A stretch of DNA of 64,000 nucleotides from Sphingobium xenophagum NBRC 107872. Lineage in GTDB: Bacteria; Pseudomonadota; Alphaproteobacteria; Sphingomonadales; Sphingomonadaceae. The position numbers and the translations under genes are program-made. The stretch covers positions 62,001 through 126,000 of the forward strand of contig NZ_BARE01000006.1 in NCBI RefSeq assembly GCF_000367345.1, given 5' to 3'. Below the pieces are notes generated by a model. It had not been told where the DNA came from, did no database searches, and was given only the letters and a program-made list of their open reading frames with translations. How positions within the stretch are numbered: the stretch's first letter is position 1; each line of letters begins with the position of its first letter. Positions 1 through 8,906 of this stretch are shown one piece after another.

Positions 1-1517
1 ATTCCCGCTACCCTGCGCCGCAGGGAGATACGGCTTTCAGGGCCGCCAATGAAGATCAGCAGCTTTTCTATCATCGCGTCGGCACCGCGCAGGCGCAGGA
101 TCAACTGATCTACGCCACGCCAGACCGGCCGAAACTTAGCCATACCGCGCAGGTCACCAATGACGGGCGCTGGCTGGTGATCAGTTCGTTTCAGGGGATC
201 GACCCGCGCCGTGAAATCCATGTCGCGGCGCTGGACGGCGGGCCGGTTAAGCCTCGGCGTCTGGTGAAGGGGCCGGTACAGGATTGGCGGCTGATTGGGA
301 GTCGGGGGTCGACCCTTTATTTCATCACCGATGATCATGCGCCCCATCTGAGAGTTGTGACGCTCGATGCGGCGCAGCCCCGACGCAAGCCACAACAGGT
401 CGTGGCCGAACGCGCCGATACGCTGGCGGGCGGCTCGCTGGTCGGCAACCGACTGATCCTGGCCTATATGACGCAGGCCGAAACGATTGCGGAACTGGTC
501 GAACTGGATGGGCGCAAGGTGGGCGACGTGCCCTTGCCCGGCATGGGGACTGCGGCGGGTTTTGGCGGGCGCGATGGCGACCCGGAGACGTTTTTCAGCT
601 TTTCGGGCTTCACCACCCCGTCCAGCATCTATCGCTTCGACACATCCACCCTGCAAAGCCAGTTGTTCGCCCAGCCCGACCTGCCCTTCAATCCGGATGA
701 ATTCGGGGTGGAACAGATCAGCTATCTGTCAAAGGACGGCACCCGCGTGCCCATGACCGTGATCCGCAAAAAGGTGCTGGCGGACCGGGCGATCGCGGCA
801 CCGACGATCCTTTATGGCTATGGCGGCTTCAACATCAGCCTGACGCCGGGCTATTCGGCGACGCGGCTGGCCTGGCTGGAACAGGGCGGGGTTTATGCCA
901 TCGCCAATCTGCGCGGCGGTGGTGAATTCGGCAAGGCATGGCATGAGGCTGGCCGTGGCCCCAACAAGCAGAATGTGTTCGACGATTTCATCGCCGCGGC
1001 CGAGTATCTGAAGGCCAATGGCTATACCACGCCGGATGGACTGGCGATCGAGGGGCGATCCAATGGCGGCCTGCTGGTTGGCGCGGTAGTCAACCAGCGC
1101 CCCGACCTGTTCGCTGCCGCCCTGCCAGCTGTGGGCGTGATGGACATGCTGCGCTTTGACCGCTTCACCGCCGGGCGTTACTGGGTGGACGATTATGGAT
1201 CGCCGGCACGGGCGGAGGATTTTCCGCTGCTCTACGGCTATTCGCCCTATCATAACATCCTGTCGGGTAAGGATTATCCCGCGATCCTCGTCACCACGGC
1301 CGATACTGACGACCGGGTCGTGCCCGCCCACAGTTTCAAATATGCCGCCGCCTTGCAGGCTGCCGATGTGGGCAGCAAGCCCCACCTGCTACGGGTAGAA
1401 AGCCGCGCCGGCCATGGCGCTGGCAAGCCGATCGACAAGCTGATCGACGAATATGCCGACAGCTATGCCTTTCTGGCCTCATTCACGGGTTTGCAGATCA
1501 AGGATGATCCGCAATAA
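1..1517 (+). CDS. Prolyl oligopeptidase family (S9) serine peptidase, 5'-truncated by window edge
   Basis: The reading frame is open from base 3, so the gene starts left of the window; about 504 C-terminal residues are visible. The first ~230 visible residues look like beta-propeller sequence and the rest is the alpha/beta-hydrolase catalytic domain. The nucleophile Ser is in GRSNGG (codon at 1059-1061), the Asp lies in TADTDDRVVP and the His in RAGHGAG, which is the full S9A triad in the usual order. The family hydrolyses short proline-containing peptides and is often periplasmic; the signal peptide would be outside the window. It is followed, 61 bases after its stop, by a small exported-protein gene on the same strand. 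It appears to be ordinary core-genome content. Confidence 0.93.
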   Translation, partial: SRYPAPQGDTAFRAANEDQQLFYHRVGTAQAQDQLIYATPDRPKLSHTAQVTNDGRWLVISSFQGIDPRREIHVAALDGGPVKPRRLVKGPVQDWRLIGSRGSTLYFITDDHAPHLRVVTLDAAQPRRKPQQVVAERADTLAGGSLVGNRLILAYMTQAETIAELVELDGRKVGDVPLPGMGTAAGFGGRDGDPETFFSFSGFTTPSSIYRFDTSTLQSQLFAQPDLPFNPDEFGVEQISYLSKDGTRVPMTVIRKKVLADRAIAAPTILYGYGGFNISLTPGYSATRLAWLEQGGVYAIANLRGGGEFGKAWHEAGRGPNKQNVFDDFIAAAEYLKANGYTTPDGLAIEGRSNGGLLVGAVVNQRPDLFAAALPAVGVMDMLRFDRFTAGRYWVDDYGSPARAEDFPLLYGYSPYHNILSGKDYPAILVTTADTDDRVVPAHSFKYAAALQAADVGSKPHLLRVESRAGHGAGKPIDKLIDEYADSYAFLASFTGLQIKDDPQ

Positions 1518-1578
1518 TCGTTCAGCCGCGCGACAGCCGGACGCGGATAGATACCGTTTGACCGCAGGAGACACAGGC

Positions 1579-2157
1579 ATGGGCAAGACGCGCTGGATGA
1601 CAGGATCGCTGGTTGGACTGGCGCTGCTGGTTGGCAGCCTAGGTCCGGCGCAGGCGCGTCCGCGCTATGACCGCAATTGGGGCCATCATCACCATCGCGA
1701 TCGCGGCAATGGCTTCGGCTTTGGCGATGCCGTCGGGGTTGCAGCGCTGATCGGTGCGGTGGCGATCGTTGCCTCTTCCATGTCGAAAGACAAGAAGGCA
1801 GCGCGCAATAGTGACGCCGCGGCTCCCCCGCCGGTCGATGGTACGGATTATGGCGCGGATGTCCGGCGCGACGATGATTTCTCCGATGTCGCCGCCGCCT
1901 ATGGCGATCAGGATCAGATGACGGACGCCTGCGCCGTCGCCGCGCGCGATGAAGCGCAGGACCAGAATGGCGGCTATGCCGAGGTGCGGCGCATCGACGA
2001 GCCGCGCGCCGCGCAGGGCGGTTATAATATCGACGGAGAGGTCGAATCGCGCGCCAATTATCGCGCCCCGACGGGCACGACCCGCCGCTTCACCTGCACG
2101 ATCAAGGATGGCCGCGTCGCGGAGGTCTATCTGAGCCGCGATGTCGTGATGCGATAA
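1579..2157 (+). CDS. Small exported protein of unknown function
   Basis: This 192-aa protein starts with a clear signal peptide (MGKTRWMTGSLVGLALL, cleavage probably after AQA). A His/Arg-rich stretch around residues 36-42 (HHHHRDR) and a short hydrophobic glycine/alanine segment follow, then an acidic linker and a C-terminal part that resembles a small beta domain (RRFTCTIKDGRVAEVYL). The ATG at 1579 is preceded by GCAGGAGA, a good ribosome binding site; the frame is open further upstream, into the peptidase gene, but that part reads as non-coding. The C-terminus resembles periplasmic proteins often annotated as hypothetical in sphingomonads. The His-rich segment could bind metal, but nothing proves it. 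Confidence 0.75.
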   Translation: MGKTRWMTGSLVGLALLVGSLGPAQARPRYDRNWGHHHHRDRGNGFGFGDAVGVAALIGAVAIVASSMSKDKKAARNSDAAAPPPVDGTDYGADVRRDDDFSDVAAAYGDQDQMTDACAVAARDEAQDQNGGYAEVRRIDEPRAAQGGYNIDGEVESRANYRAPTGTTRRFTCTIKDGRVAEVYLSRDVVMR

Positions 2158-2166
2158 GGCGCCGCC

Positions 2167-2820
2167 GTGCGTCGTCACCCTCCGTCGCGCCATGTCCTGG
2201 CTTTTGGCCTGGCGGCGCTTGCGGGGATGGTCGATGCGTTGGGTCTGCTCAAACTGGGCGGGCTCTTCGTGTCGTTCATGAGCGGCAATTCGACCCGAAT
2301 GGCAGTCGGCATCGCGACAGAGCCGACGCTGGCACGGGCGGCCGCCGGGCTGATCGGCGCTTTTGTCGGTGGGGTATTTGTCGGCGCGCTTCTGGCGCGG
2401 ATGGCCGGACGGTGGCGCAAGCAAGCCGTACTGGCACTGGTGCTGGCGTTGTTGACCATCGCGGCATCCCTGGCCGGATCGGTCGGGGATGGTCTGACTT
2501 TGCTGATGGCGGCGGCTATGGGCGCTGTGAACAATATGTTCCAGCGCGATGGCGAGGTGAGCATTGGCGTCACTTATATGACCGGGGCACTGGTGAAGCT
2601 CGGACAGGCGCTGGCCAGCGCCGTGACCGGTGGCCCGGCGTTTGGCTGGCTGCCGCATCTGTTGCTCTGGCTGGGTCTTGTCGCAGGCGCAGTGGCCGGG
2701 GCTGTGCTGTTTGGGCGGATGGACCTTGGCGCTTTGTGGGTGGCTTGCGGCTGGTGTCTGCTGTTGCTCGCATGGAGCCTCTGGCTGGGGCCGTTGCCGC
2801 GCACCGACCGCTTGGCATGA
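2167..2820 (+). CDS. YoaK/DUF1275 family membrane protein
   Basis: This 217-aa protein carries about six hydrophobic helices and the family signature near the N-terminus: a first helix with GMVDALGLLKLGGLFVSFMSGN, followed by the conserved NSTRM region. DUF1275 proteins are inner-membrane proteins of unknown transport role, usually near 210-230 aa, so the length fits. The start is GTG at 2167, 9 bases after the preceding stop; MRRHPPSRHVL gives a short cytoplasmic N-terminus. The MFS gene starts 20 bases after its stop, so the two may be co-transcribed. The family call is firm, the function unknown. Confidence 0.85.
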   Translation: MRRHPPSRHVLAFGLAALAGMVDALGLLKLGGLFVSFMSGNSTRMAVGIATEPTLARAAAGLIGAFVGGVFVGALLARMAGRWRKQAVLALVLALLTIAASLAGSVGDGLTLLMAAAMGAVNNMFQRDGEVSIGVTYMTGALVKLGQALASAVTGGPAFGWLPHLLLWLGLVAGAVAGAVLFGRMDLGALWVACGWCLLLLAWSLWLGPLPRTDRLA

Positions 2821-2840
2821 CTGTCCATCCGCTCTAGGCG

Positions 2841-4079
2841 GTGCCCATGCCCGCTCCTTTCCTTCCCCGCCGCAATGCGGCCATCGCCTTCATCCTGGTG
2901 ACGGCGCTGCTCGACGTCATGTCGATGGGAATCGTCATCCCGGTCCTGCCGCAACTGATCGAATCCCTGTCCGGCTCCAGCAGCGCGGCTGGCCTGTGGA
3001 ATGGCCTGTTTGTAGCGCTATGGGCGGGGATGCAGTTCATCTGCTCGCCGATTATCGGGTCCTTGTCCGACCGTTTCGGGCGGCGGCCCGTCATTCTGCT
3101 ATCAGTGTGCGGTCTGGCGCTCGATTATGTGCTGATGGCCGTCGCGCCCAATCTATGGTGGCTGGCTCTGGGGCGGATATTAGCGGGGGTCACCTCGTCC
3201 AGTTTCACCTCCGTGTTTGCCTATATGGCCGACATCACCCGACCTGAAGATCGCGCGCGCGGCTATGGGCTGATCGGGGCGGCATTCAGCGGCGGCTTTG
3301 TTGCCGGGCCACTGCTGGGCGGCATATTGGGCGAGATTTCGCTGCGCGCGCCCTTTTGGGCGGCGGCTGGCCTGTCGGGACTGGCATTCCTTTATGGTCT
3401 GGTCGTCCTGCCCGAATCGCTCCCGCAGGAAAAGCGGATGGCCTTTTCATGGGCCCGCGCCAACCCATTCGGCGCGCTCACCCTTTTGCGGTCTCACCCG
3501 GAACTGTCGAGCCTGGCGATCGTCAATTTCCTGCTCTATTTCGCCCACCATCTCTTCTCCGCCGTGTTCGTCCTTTATGCCGGGGATCGTTATGGCTGGG
3601 GGGCGTGGCAGGTCGGCAGCCTGCTCGCCTTGGTCGGCTTGCTCGACATGGGCGTGCAGGGCTTGCTGGTCGGTCCCGTGGTCAAGCGGCTGGGCGACCG
3701 GGCGACGATGGTGACGGGCCTGGCCTTCGGTGCGGTCGGCATCGCCTGCATGGGACTCGCGCCGACCGGCTGGCTGTTTGTCGCCGCGATGCTGCCCAAT
3801 GCGCTGTGGGGGCTGGCAATGCCGACGATCCAGTCACTGATGACGCAGCGCGTGTCCGAATCCGAACAGGGCCAGTTGCAGGGCGCGAACAACAGTGTGG
3901 GCAGTATTGCAGGTATCGTATCGCCCCTCTTCTTCGGCGGCATTTATGCGTTGTCGGTTGGCGGCAATCCGACCCTGCCCTTCATCGGCAGCGCCTTCCT
4001 GATCGCGGCGGCGGTGCTGGGCAGCGCGGCATTGCTGGGCTGGGCGGCGGGCCGTGGGCTGGATGCCGATGCCGTATAG
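2841..4079 (+). CDS. MFS drug efflux transporter (TetA-like, DHA1 family)
   Basis: This 412-aa major facilitator has about twelve hydrophobic segments. The loop 2-3 signature [22 protein letters not shown] is present (SDRFGRRPV), as is a TetA-like first helix with [15 protein letters not shown]. The family exports tetracyclines or other small drugs in exchange for protons across the inner membrane; the actual substrate cannot be read from the sequence. A GTG at 2841 and an ATG at 2847 are both possible starts. It sits between the DUF1275 gene and guaA on the same strand. It looks like a core sphingomonad gene, not part of the mobile region, and there is no adjacent tetR-type regulator. Confidence 0.88.
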   Translation: MPMPAPFLPRRNAAIAFILVTALLDVMSMGIVIPVLPQLIESLSGSSSAAGLWNGLFVALWAGMQFICSPIIGSLSDRFGRRPVILLSVCGLALDYVLMAVAPNLWWLALGRILAGVTSSSFTSVFAYMADITRPEDRARGYGLIGAAFSGGFVAGPLLGGILGEISLRAPFWAAAGLSGLAFLYGLVVLPESLPQEKRMAFSWARANPFGALTLLRSHPELSSLAIVNFLLYFAHHLFSAVFVLYAGDRYGWGAWQVGSLLALVGLLDMGVQGLLVGPVVKRLGDRATMVTGLAFGAVGIACMGLAPTGWLFVAAMLPNALWGLAMPTIQSLMTQRVSESEQGQLQGANNSVGSIAGIVSPLFFGGIYALSVGGNPTLPFIGSAFLIAAAVLGSAALLGWAAGRGLDADAV

Positions 4080-4159
4080 GTCGCGAAAACTGGACATATC
4101 GGGGCGGGGCGACTAACCGGGCGCGAATCCCTTCCACCGCTCGATATAAAGGCGATTCG

Positions 4160-5719
4160 ATGACGCTGCCCCTTCAGGATTCCATCCTTATCGTGGACTT
4201 CGGCAGCCAGGTGACCCAGCTCATCGCCCGGCGCGTGCGCGAAGCCGGGGTCTATTCCGAAATCGCCCCCTTCAACAGCGCCGAACAAGCCTTCGCGCGG
4301 ATGCAGCCCAAGGGCGTCATCCTGTCGGGCGGCCCTTCTTCGGTCATGTGGGATGACAGTCCCCGCGCACCGCAGGCGATATTCGACGCGGGCGTTCCGG
4401 TGCTGGGCATCTGCTATGGTCAGCAGACGATGATGCAGCAGCTGGGCGGCAATGTCGAAGGCGGGGAGAGCGGCGAGTTTGGCCGCGCCTTCATCGAGGT
4501 GAAGAAGCCCTGCGCTTTGTTCGACGGTCTTTGGGCGCCGGGCGAAAAGCATCAGGTGTGGATGAGCCATGGCGACAAGGTGACGCAATTGGCCGACGGC
4601 TTTGAGGTCGTCGCCACCAGCGAGGGTGCGCCCTTCGCCGTCACCGCCAACGAAGCCCGGCGCTTTTATGCGACCCAATTCCATCCCGAAGTCGTCCATA
4701 CCCCCGATGGCGGCAAGCTGCTCGCCAATTTCGTCCGTCATGTCTGCGGCTTGGCGGGCGACTGGACCATGGCGGAGTTTCGCGCGACCAAGATCGCCGA
4801 TATTCGCGCGCAGGTTGGCTCTGGCCGGGTGATTTGCGGCCTGTCCGGCGGTGTCGACAGCGCCGTCGCGGCGGTGTTGATCCACGAAGCGATCGGCGAC
4901 CAGCTGACATGCGTGTTCGTCGACCATGGCCTGATGCGGCTGGGCGAGGCCGAGCAGGTCGTTACCCTGTTCCGCGAACATTATGGCATCAAACTGGTCC
5001 ATGTGAATGCGGAGGATCGCTTTCTGGGCGGCCTGGCTGGCCTCACCGACCCTGAAAAGAAGCGCAAGTTCATCGGCGGCGAATTCATCGCCGTGTTCGA
5101 GGAAGAGGCCGCAAAGATCGGCGGGGCCGATTTCCTGGCGCAGGGCACGCTCTATCCCGACGTAATCGAAAGCGTCAGCTTCACCGGCGGCCCCAGCGTA
5201 ACGATCAAGTCGCACCATAATGTCGGCGGCCTGCCCGAACGCATGAACATGAAGCTGGTCGAGCCGTTGCGCGAACTGTTCAAGGATGAAGTGCGCGTGC
5301 TGGGCCGGGAATTGGGCCTGCCCGAAATTTTCGTGGGTCGCCATCCGTTCCCCGGCCCTGGCCTCGCCATCCGCATCCCCGGCGAAGTGACCAAGGAACG
5401 CTGCGACATATTGCGCAAGGCGGACGCGGTCTATCTGGAGGAGATCCGCAACGCGGGGCTCTATGACGCGATCTGGCAGGCCTTCGCCGTGCTGCTGCCC
5501 GTCCGCACCGTTGGCGTGATGGGCGACCTGCGCACCTATGACAGCGTCTGCGCTCTGCGCGCCGTCACCTCGACCGATGGCATGACGGCGGATATCTATC
5601 CGTTCGATGCAGCTTTCCTCAGCCGCGTGGCGACGCGGATCATCAATGAGGTCAAGGGCATCAACCGCGTGGTCTATGACTATACGTCGAAGCCGCCGGG
5701 CACGATCGAGTGGGAATGA
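4160..5719 (+). CDS. guaA: GMP synthase (glutamine-hydrolysing)
   Basis: This 519-aa enzyme converts XMP to GMP with ATP and glutamine, the last step of guanine nucleotide synthesis. The N-terminal class I amidotransferase has the nucleophile Cys in GICYGQ and the His-Glu pair in FHPEVVH. The ATP-pyrophosphatase domain begins with the P-loop SGGVDS, and the C-terminal dimerisation domain ends with GTIEWE. The length and end match the family exactly, so the gene is intact. I start it at the ATG at 4160 ([17 protein letters not shown]); the longer open frame upstream overlaps the MFS gene and is a shadow. The 3' end of guaA is a known integration target of genomic islands, and here an integrase begins 293 bases downstream. 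Confidence 0.98.
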   Translation: MTLPLQDSILIVDFGSQVTQLIARRVREAGVYSEIAPFNSAEQAFARMQPKGVILSGGPSSVMWDDSPRAPQAIFDAGVPVLGICYGQQTMMQQLGGNVEGGESGEFGRAFIEVKKPCALFDGLWAPGEKHQVWMSHGDKVTQLADGFEVVATSEGAPFAVTANEARRFYATQFHPEVVHTPDGGKLLANFVRHVCGLAGDWTMAEFRATKIADIRAQVGSGRVICGLSGGVDSAVAAVLIHEAIGDQLTCVFVDHGLMRLGEAEQVVTLFREHYGIKLVHVNAEDRFLGGLAGLTDPEKKRKFIGGEFIAVFEEEAAKIGGADFLAQGTLYPDVIESVSFTGGPSVTIKSHHNVGGLPERMNMKLVEPLRELFKDEVRVLGRELGLPEIFVGRHPFPGPGLAIRIPGEVTKERCDILRKADAVYLEEIRNAGLYDAIWQAFAVLLPVRTVGVMGDLRTYDSVCALRAVTSTDGMTADIYPFDAAFLSRVATRIINEVKGINRVVYDYTSKPPGTIEWE

Positions 5720-5724
5720 TTTTC

Positions 5725-5740
5725 ACCCCTCCAGAGGGGT
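5725..5740. other. Short hairpin just after guaA
   Basis: ACCCCT (5725-5730) and AGGGGT (5735-5740) form a 6-bp stem with a 4-base loop starting 6 bases after the guaA stop. There is no T tract, so it is a weak terminator at best. It marks the first bases that could belong to an integrated element. Confidence 0.4.
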
Positions 5741-5887
5741 CCAAAAGTGCGAAATGCTACGACGTAAAGCACTGAACTAAAACAACTTTCATTCAATGAC
5801 ATTCAGCTACAATCGGTGGGCAGCGTTTAAAATTCGCGGTCGCTCTGACGGTATCGCCTGCTCTTGCCACCCTCAAAATCGCTCGTT

Positions 5888-5925
5888 ACCGTCAGGGTCA
5901 CAACAGCCCCTGACGGTCAATTTTT
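5888..5925 (+). terminator. Candidate Rho-independent terminator downstream of guaA
   Basis: ACCGTCAGGG (5888-5897) pairs perfectly with CCCTGACGGT (5908-5917) around a 10-base loop, and a run of five Ts follows at 5920-5925. The stem is built from two of the repeated CTGACGGT motifs, so the same bases may serve as a terminator, as protein-binding sites, or both. Confidence 0.5.
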
Positions 5926-5936
5926 CTTACTAACAA

Positions 5937-5960
5937 TCGGAAAAGCCTGTGCTTTTCCGA
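5937..5960. other. Perfect 10-bp hairpin before the integrase
   Basis: TCGGAAAAGC (5937-5946) and GCTTTTCCGA (5951-5960) form a perfect inverted repeat with a 4-base CTGT loop, about 50 bases before the integrase start codon. No T tract follows. It could be an operator, an attenuator hairpin or part of the attachment site. Confidence 0.45.
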
Positions 5961-6012
5961 GTTGGAGAGGTGCGTTTCGGGCTGACGGTCAAAATGAAAG
6001 GAGTATGTGGCC

Positions 6013-7269
6013 ATGCTGACTGATGCAGCCCTTAAAAGCTTGAAACCTAAGGACAAACCCTACAAGGTTACCGATCGTGACGGCATGTATGTTCGGGTCG
6101 GGACAAACGGCACGATTTCATTCCGTTACGACTATCGGATGCATGGACGGCGCGAAACCGTGACTTTTGGGAAATATTGCGCTTCCGGCCTCTCTCTGGC
6201 TCGCGCCAGGGAGAAGTGCATCGATGCCAAGCGGATGGTCCAAGAAGGACTGTCCCCCGCCATCGAGAAGCAGCGGGACAAGCGCAGAATCAAAGAAGCA
6301 AAGAGCTTCGGCGAGTTCGGCGAGAAATGGCTGACCGCTGGACCGATGGCTGACAGTACGCGCGCCATGCGCCGCTCGATCTTCCAGCGCGAATTGGTGC
6401 CGCACTGGCGCAACCGGCTGCTGACAGAGATAACGCCTGGCGACCTGCGTGCGCACTGTCTTGCGATCGTTGATCGAGGCGCACCAGCGACCGCGATCCA
6501 TGTTCGCGACATCGTGAAACAGATCTACGGCTTTGCGATCCTGCACGGAGAAAAGATCGCCAACCCGGCTGATGAGGTTGGCCCATCGTCGATCGCAACC
6601 TTCGTCCCCAAGGACCGCTCGTTGTCGCCGTCTGAAATTCGGGTGCTGTTTCGGTGTATCGAGAAGGTAGCAACGCTGCCCACCATCAGGCTCGGCATGA
6701 AGTTCTATTTGCTGTCGATGGTTCGAAAGAGCGAGTTGCAGGACGCAATATGGGATGAAGTGGATTTTGAGAATGCCGTCTGGTCGATTCCCAAGGAACG
6801 CATGAAACGATCCAAGCCGCACAACGTCTATCTGTCGCAACAGATGCTCGACATCCTGATCGCGCTCAAGACATGCGCCGGAAATTCGCGATACCTCCTG
6901 CCATCGCGCTATGACGCCGACGCACCTATGTCGCGCGCTACATTTAACCGGGTGACGTACTCGGTTGTCGATCAAGCGCGGAAGGACGGGCTGCCACTTG
7001 ACCCTTTTACTGTTCACGATCTGCGCCGCACCGGCTCGACGCTGCTCAACGAGCTCGGCTTCAACAGTGACTGGATTGAGAAATGTTTGGCACATGAAGA
7101 TGGCCGGTCGTCGCGCGGCGTCTATAACAAGGCGGAGTATGAGATACAGCGCCGCCACATGATGCAGGAATGGTCCAACACGGTAGAGGCTTGGATCGCG
7201 GGGCAGAAGTATGCGCCAGCGGTGCTTCCGCCTTCCGCGCCTATGATGGAACTTGATCCGAGTCTTTAA
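6013..7269 (+). CDS. P4-type tyrosine integrase (DUF4102 + phage integrase catalytic domain)
   Basis: This 418-aa recombinase has the DUF4102 arm-binding domain (MLTDAALKSLKPKDKPYKVTD onward), a SAM-like core-binding domain (about residues 95-185) and a catalytic domain with Arg in MVRKSEL, the HDLRR box (HxxR) and the nucleophile Tyr in SRGVYNKAEY, so it should be active. The ATG at 6013 has AAAGGAG 9 bases upstream; the GTG at 6007 is too close to that site. Such enzymes insert and excise genomic islands and ICEs. It lies directly behind guaA, a known target of this type, but also just left of a tRNA-Gly fragment, so its target is not settled. Its 3' end overlaps the opposing AlpA-like gene by 29 bases. 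Confidence 0.92.
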   Translation: MLTDAALKSLKPKDKPYKVTDRDGMYVRVGTNGTISFRYDYRMHGRRETVTFGKYCASGLSLARAREKCIDAKRMVQEGLSPAIEKQRDKRRIKEAKSFGEFGEKWLTAGPMADSTRAMRRSIFQRELVPHWRNRLLTEITPGDLRAHCLAIVDRGAPATAIHVRDIVKQIYGFAILHGEKIANPADEVGPSSIATFVPKDRSLSPSEIRVLFRCIEKVATLPTIRLGMKFYLLSMVRKSELQDAIWDEVDFENAVWSIPKERMKRSKPHNVYLSQQMLDILIALKTCAGNSRYLLPSRYDADAPMSRATFNRVTYSVVDQARKDGLPLDPFTVHDLRRTGSTLLNELGFNSDWIEKCLAHEDGRSSRGVYNKAEYEIQRRHMMQEWSNTVEAWIAGQKYAPAVLPPSAPMMELDPSL

Positions 7270-7519
7270 CCGGGCGGATGCGGCGATGTCGTACATCGAC
7301 TTGCTGGCCGCGCTCGATCGGGCGCGTCCGCCGGGAAGCCAGCCATTCTTCGACTTCGGACAAGTCCCAGACCACACAGCGCGGCGAGAGTGCAAAGCGG
7401 CGCGGGAACTCTCCACGCTGCTCCATGCCGAAGATCGTACTGTCAGCGAGCGGCACGATTTCCTTCAGCTGCTGTCTGCGGATGGTGCGGGTAAATTCCC
7501 GCCTCTCTTGCTTGTCCAT
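7241..7519 (-). CDS. AlpA-like regulator / excisionase
   Basis: This 92-aa protein contains the MerR-like winged helix of AlpA proteins: a helix with LKEIVPLADSTIFGMEQRGEFP, the basic strand around FALSPRCVVWDLSEVEEWL and a polar tail. AlpA proteins act as transcription regulators and recombination directionality factors for P4-type integrases. The start at 7519 (MDKQERREF) is backed by AAGGAAGGAG about 11 bases upstream. The gene runs toward the integrase and overlaps its last 29 bases, so the two could be controlled antagonistically through antisense transcription. Together they form a minimal integration/excision module. Confidence 0.82.
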   Translation of the reverse strand: MDKQERREFTRTIRRQQLKEIVPLADSTIFGMEQRGEFPRRFALSPRCVVWDLSEVEEWLASRRTRPIERGQQVDVRHRRIRPVKDSDQVPS

Positions 7520-7679
7520 ATCAAGTATCGCTCCTTCCTTAAGCGTTTTCGATTGAAAGCGAATGTGACGAAAGGATGGAAGGACTTTTCCTGAAGTGAG
7601 ATCGAAGGCGCAGAATCGGATAGAATAGGCGAATTTCAGTCCTTTCCGTGTTCACGGAGACTTTTCAGAAATCCGATAG

Positions 7680-7726
7680 CCTTGCCAAGGTTGGGGTCGA
7701 GGGTTCGAATCCCTTCGCCCGCTCCA
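7680..7726 (+). tRNA. 3' half of a tRNA-Gly(GCC): probable attachment-site copy
   Basis: The sequence from CCTTGCCAAGG through the T-arm (GAGGG-TTCGAAT-CCCTT) to the acceptor 3' strand CGCCCGC-T-CCA matches the 3' half of an alphaproteobacterial tRNA-Gly with GCC anticodon. The D-arm and 5' acceptor strand are missing; upstream bases do not match, so it cannot be a functional tRNA. Such 3' fragments are the far-end att copy left when an element integrates into a tRNA gene. By that geometry the element lies to the left of it, where the integrase is. A T-rich stretch follows. No complete tRNA-Gly is in the window. Confidence 0.8.
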
Positions 7727-8348
7727 GTTTTTCCCAATAAATTTAGTTAGTAATCCCCCCAAGTGGGCGGAGACTTACGCTTACAATGGGTCAGCACGCT
7801 TCCCCCGTAAGCACTCTGTAAGCACGACGGTCTGTGCATCAGATTCGATAAGATGTGAGAAGCCTGTCGATAGACTGGCTGGTTTTGGACGATTGTAATT
7901 CCAGCTTTCCCAAGCATTCGCTTGGATCATATCCTGCAGCCTATCGTGGGACAGGCTCGAAGTGATTTGAGTGCTGGATGCCAGATACACGACTTGCTCT
8001 GAAGTCATGCTGGTCGCGCGGATCATAAAGGAAGTCGGCCGATTTTTCGAAATGCACAAGTGACAGCAAGATAACCTCATGGGACGGCAGGCTATAGTGC
8101 CCAGAGATCTTTCAACATTCGATTGGTTGCCTTTGTTGCGTCTGGTCGGGCGAAGTAGCAGATTTCGATCGAGCGAGGCAAAGCTGGGGAAGGCTGAGTT
8201 TGGCTCTGCCGACAAGAACTGCAAGCGCAATGAGGGACTATTGCCAACTCGTGCGCACAACAGGTTGACGACCATTTCCGGGTCGAGTGAAAATGGCCGC
8301 CAGTCAGAAGCCCTGCGACAGATTTGCATGGCCTGCAATCGGACTCGT

Positions 8349-8365
8349 GCAAAATTTTGTAACGC
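8349..8365 (+). promoter_or_regulatory. Weak direct-repeat box (GCAAAAT-ttt-GTAACGC)
   Basis: Two half-sites 10 bases apart resemble the GTAAATTnnnGTAAATT boxes found elsewhere between 8.7 and 28.5 kb, but the match is poorer. No confident gene follows it. Confidence 0.25.
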
Positions 8366-8791
8366 TTTAAGTCGCTTGCACTAATTCGGCGCCCGCATCG
8401 GCGACAATGAATTTAGCCGGTTCGTCAGGATGCGTAAGCAATGTATATGGCGCTGGCCCAAGCGACCGTGAAGAAAAAAGCGATCAAATAGTCTTCAAGA
8501 TAGAGAAACGATGCCACAGGTCGCGAGACCGGGATCATAACAGGTCCGATTTCAAAAATTTCATCGGTAGTAGCAACTTTTGCTGGGGCTCGGGCGCACT
8601 CGCAGCTCACAAGCACGCAATCGAAACCGCTGCAAATGTCATTAGCTCTCGCATCGGGCATACTTAGCTTCCCAGCGAGTGGGCCGCCAGCGATTAAGCT
8701 GACGGCCCTGCGACCCGAAGGACGTTGCAATAGGGCACTGCAATCGATGACCTCCGAGTGTTGAGACTATCACGGCTAGAAGAGTCTCGTC

Positions 8792-8808
8792 GTAAATTGT
8801 TGTAATCA
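8792..8808 (+). promoter_or_regulatory. Direct-repeat regulatory box beyond the end of the surface operon
   Basis: GTAAATT-gtt-GTAATCA, two half-sites with a 10-bp period, is almost identical to the box before the response-regulator gene (20937-20953). It lies about 100 bases past the end of the 1430-aa barrel gene. Confidence 0.45.
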
Positions 8809-8906
8809 AATTCTGAGTCAGATGAGGGGAAAATTCACCATTCTTCTTGGCAGCTGGCAACGCTCAGCGGCCAAGCTGCACCGTTGTTGAGTTCGACAAT
8901 TGCAAC

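Larger units (their letters stand above)
5845..5989. promoter_or_regulatory. Cluster of four CTGACGGT motifs upstream of the integrase
   Basis: CTGACGGT occurs at 5845-5852, 5910-5917 and 5982-5989 on the + strand and inverted at 5888-5895. Four copies in 145 bases directly before an integrase gene fit arm-type integrase sites or excisionase operators, as known for tyrosine-recombinase att regions. The function is inferred from position and repetition only. Confidence 0.5.
7727..8906. other. 1.2-kb stretch without a convincing gene
   Basis: Open frames here (the longest on the - strand at 7781-8338) have no recognisable domain, no clear ribosome binding site and unusual composition. The region lies between the tRNA-Gly fragment and the end of the five-gene surface operon. 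It contains two copies of a direct-repeat motif (8349-8365 and 8792-8808) that recurs in the regulatory regions to the right. It may be decayed DNA or hold short RNAs that cannot be recognised by eye. Confidence 0.4.

Noticed and set aside
1639-2658. 339-aa antisense frame over the exported protein and DUF1275 genes
   Set aside because: It covers two + strand genes with proper signal and membrane features; rich in His/Arg/Gln typical of shadow frames.
3944-5344. 466-aa open frame opposite guaA and the MFS gene
   Set aside because: It lies antisense to the intact, well-conserved guaA frame; its composition is that of a shadow in GC-rich DNA.
7781-8338. 185-aa - strand open frame, with a faint BLUF-like stretch near its end
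   Set aside because: The likeness is a few residues only and needs a frame change; no good ribosome binding site. Not called as a gene.
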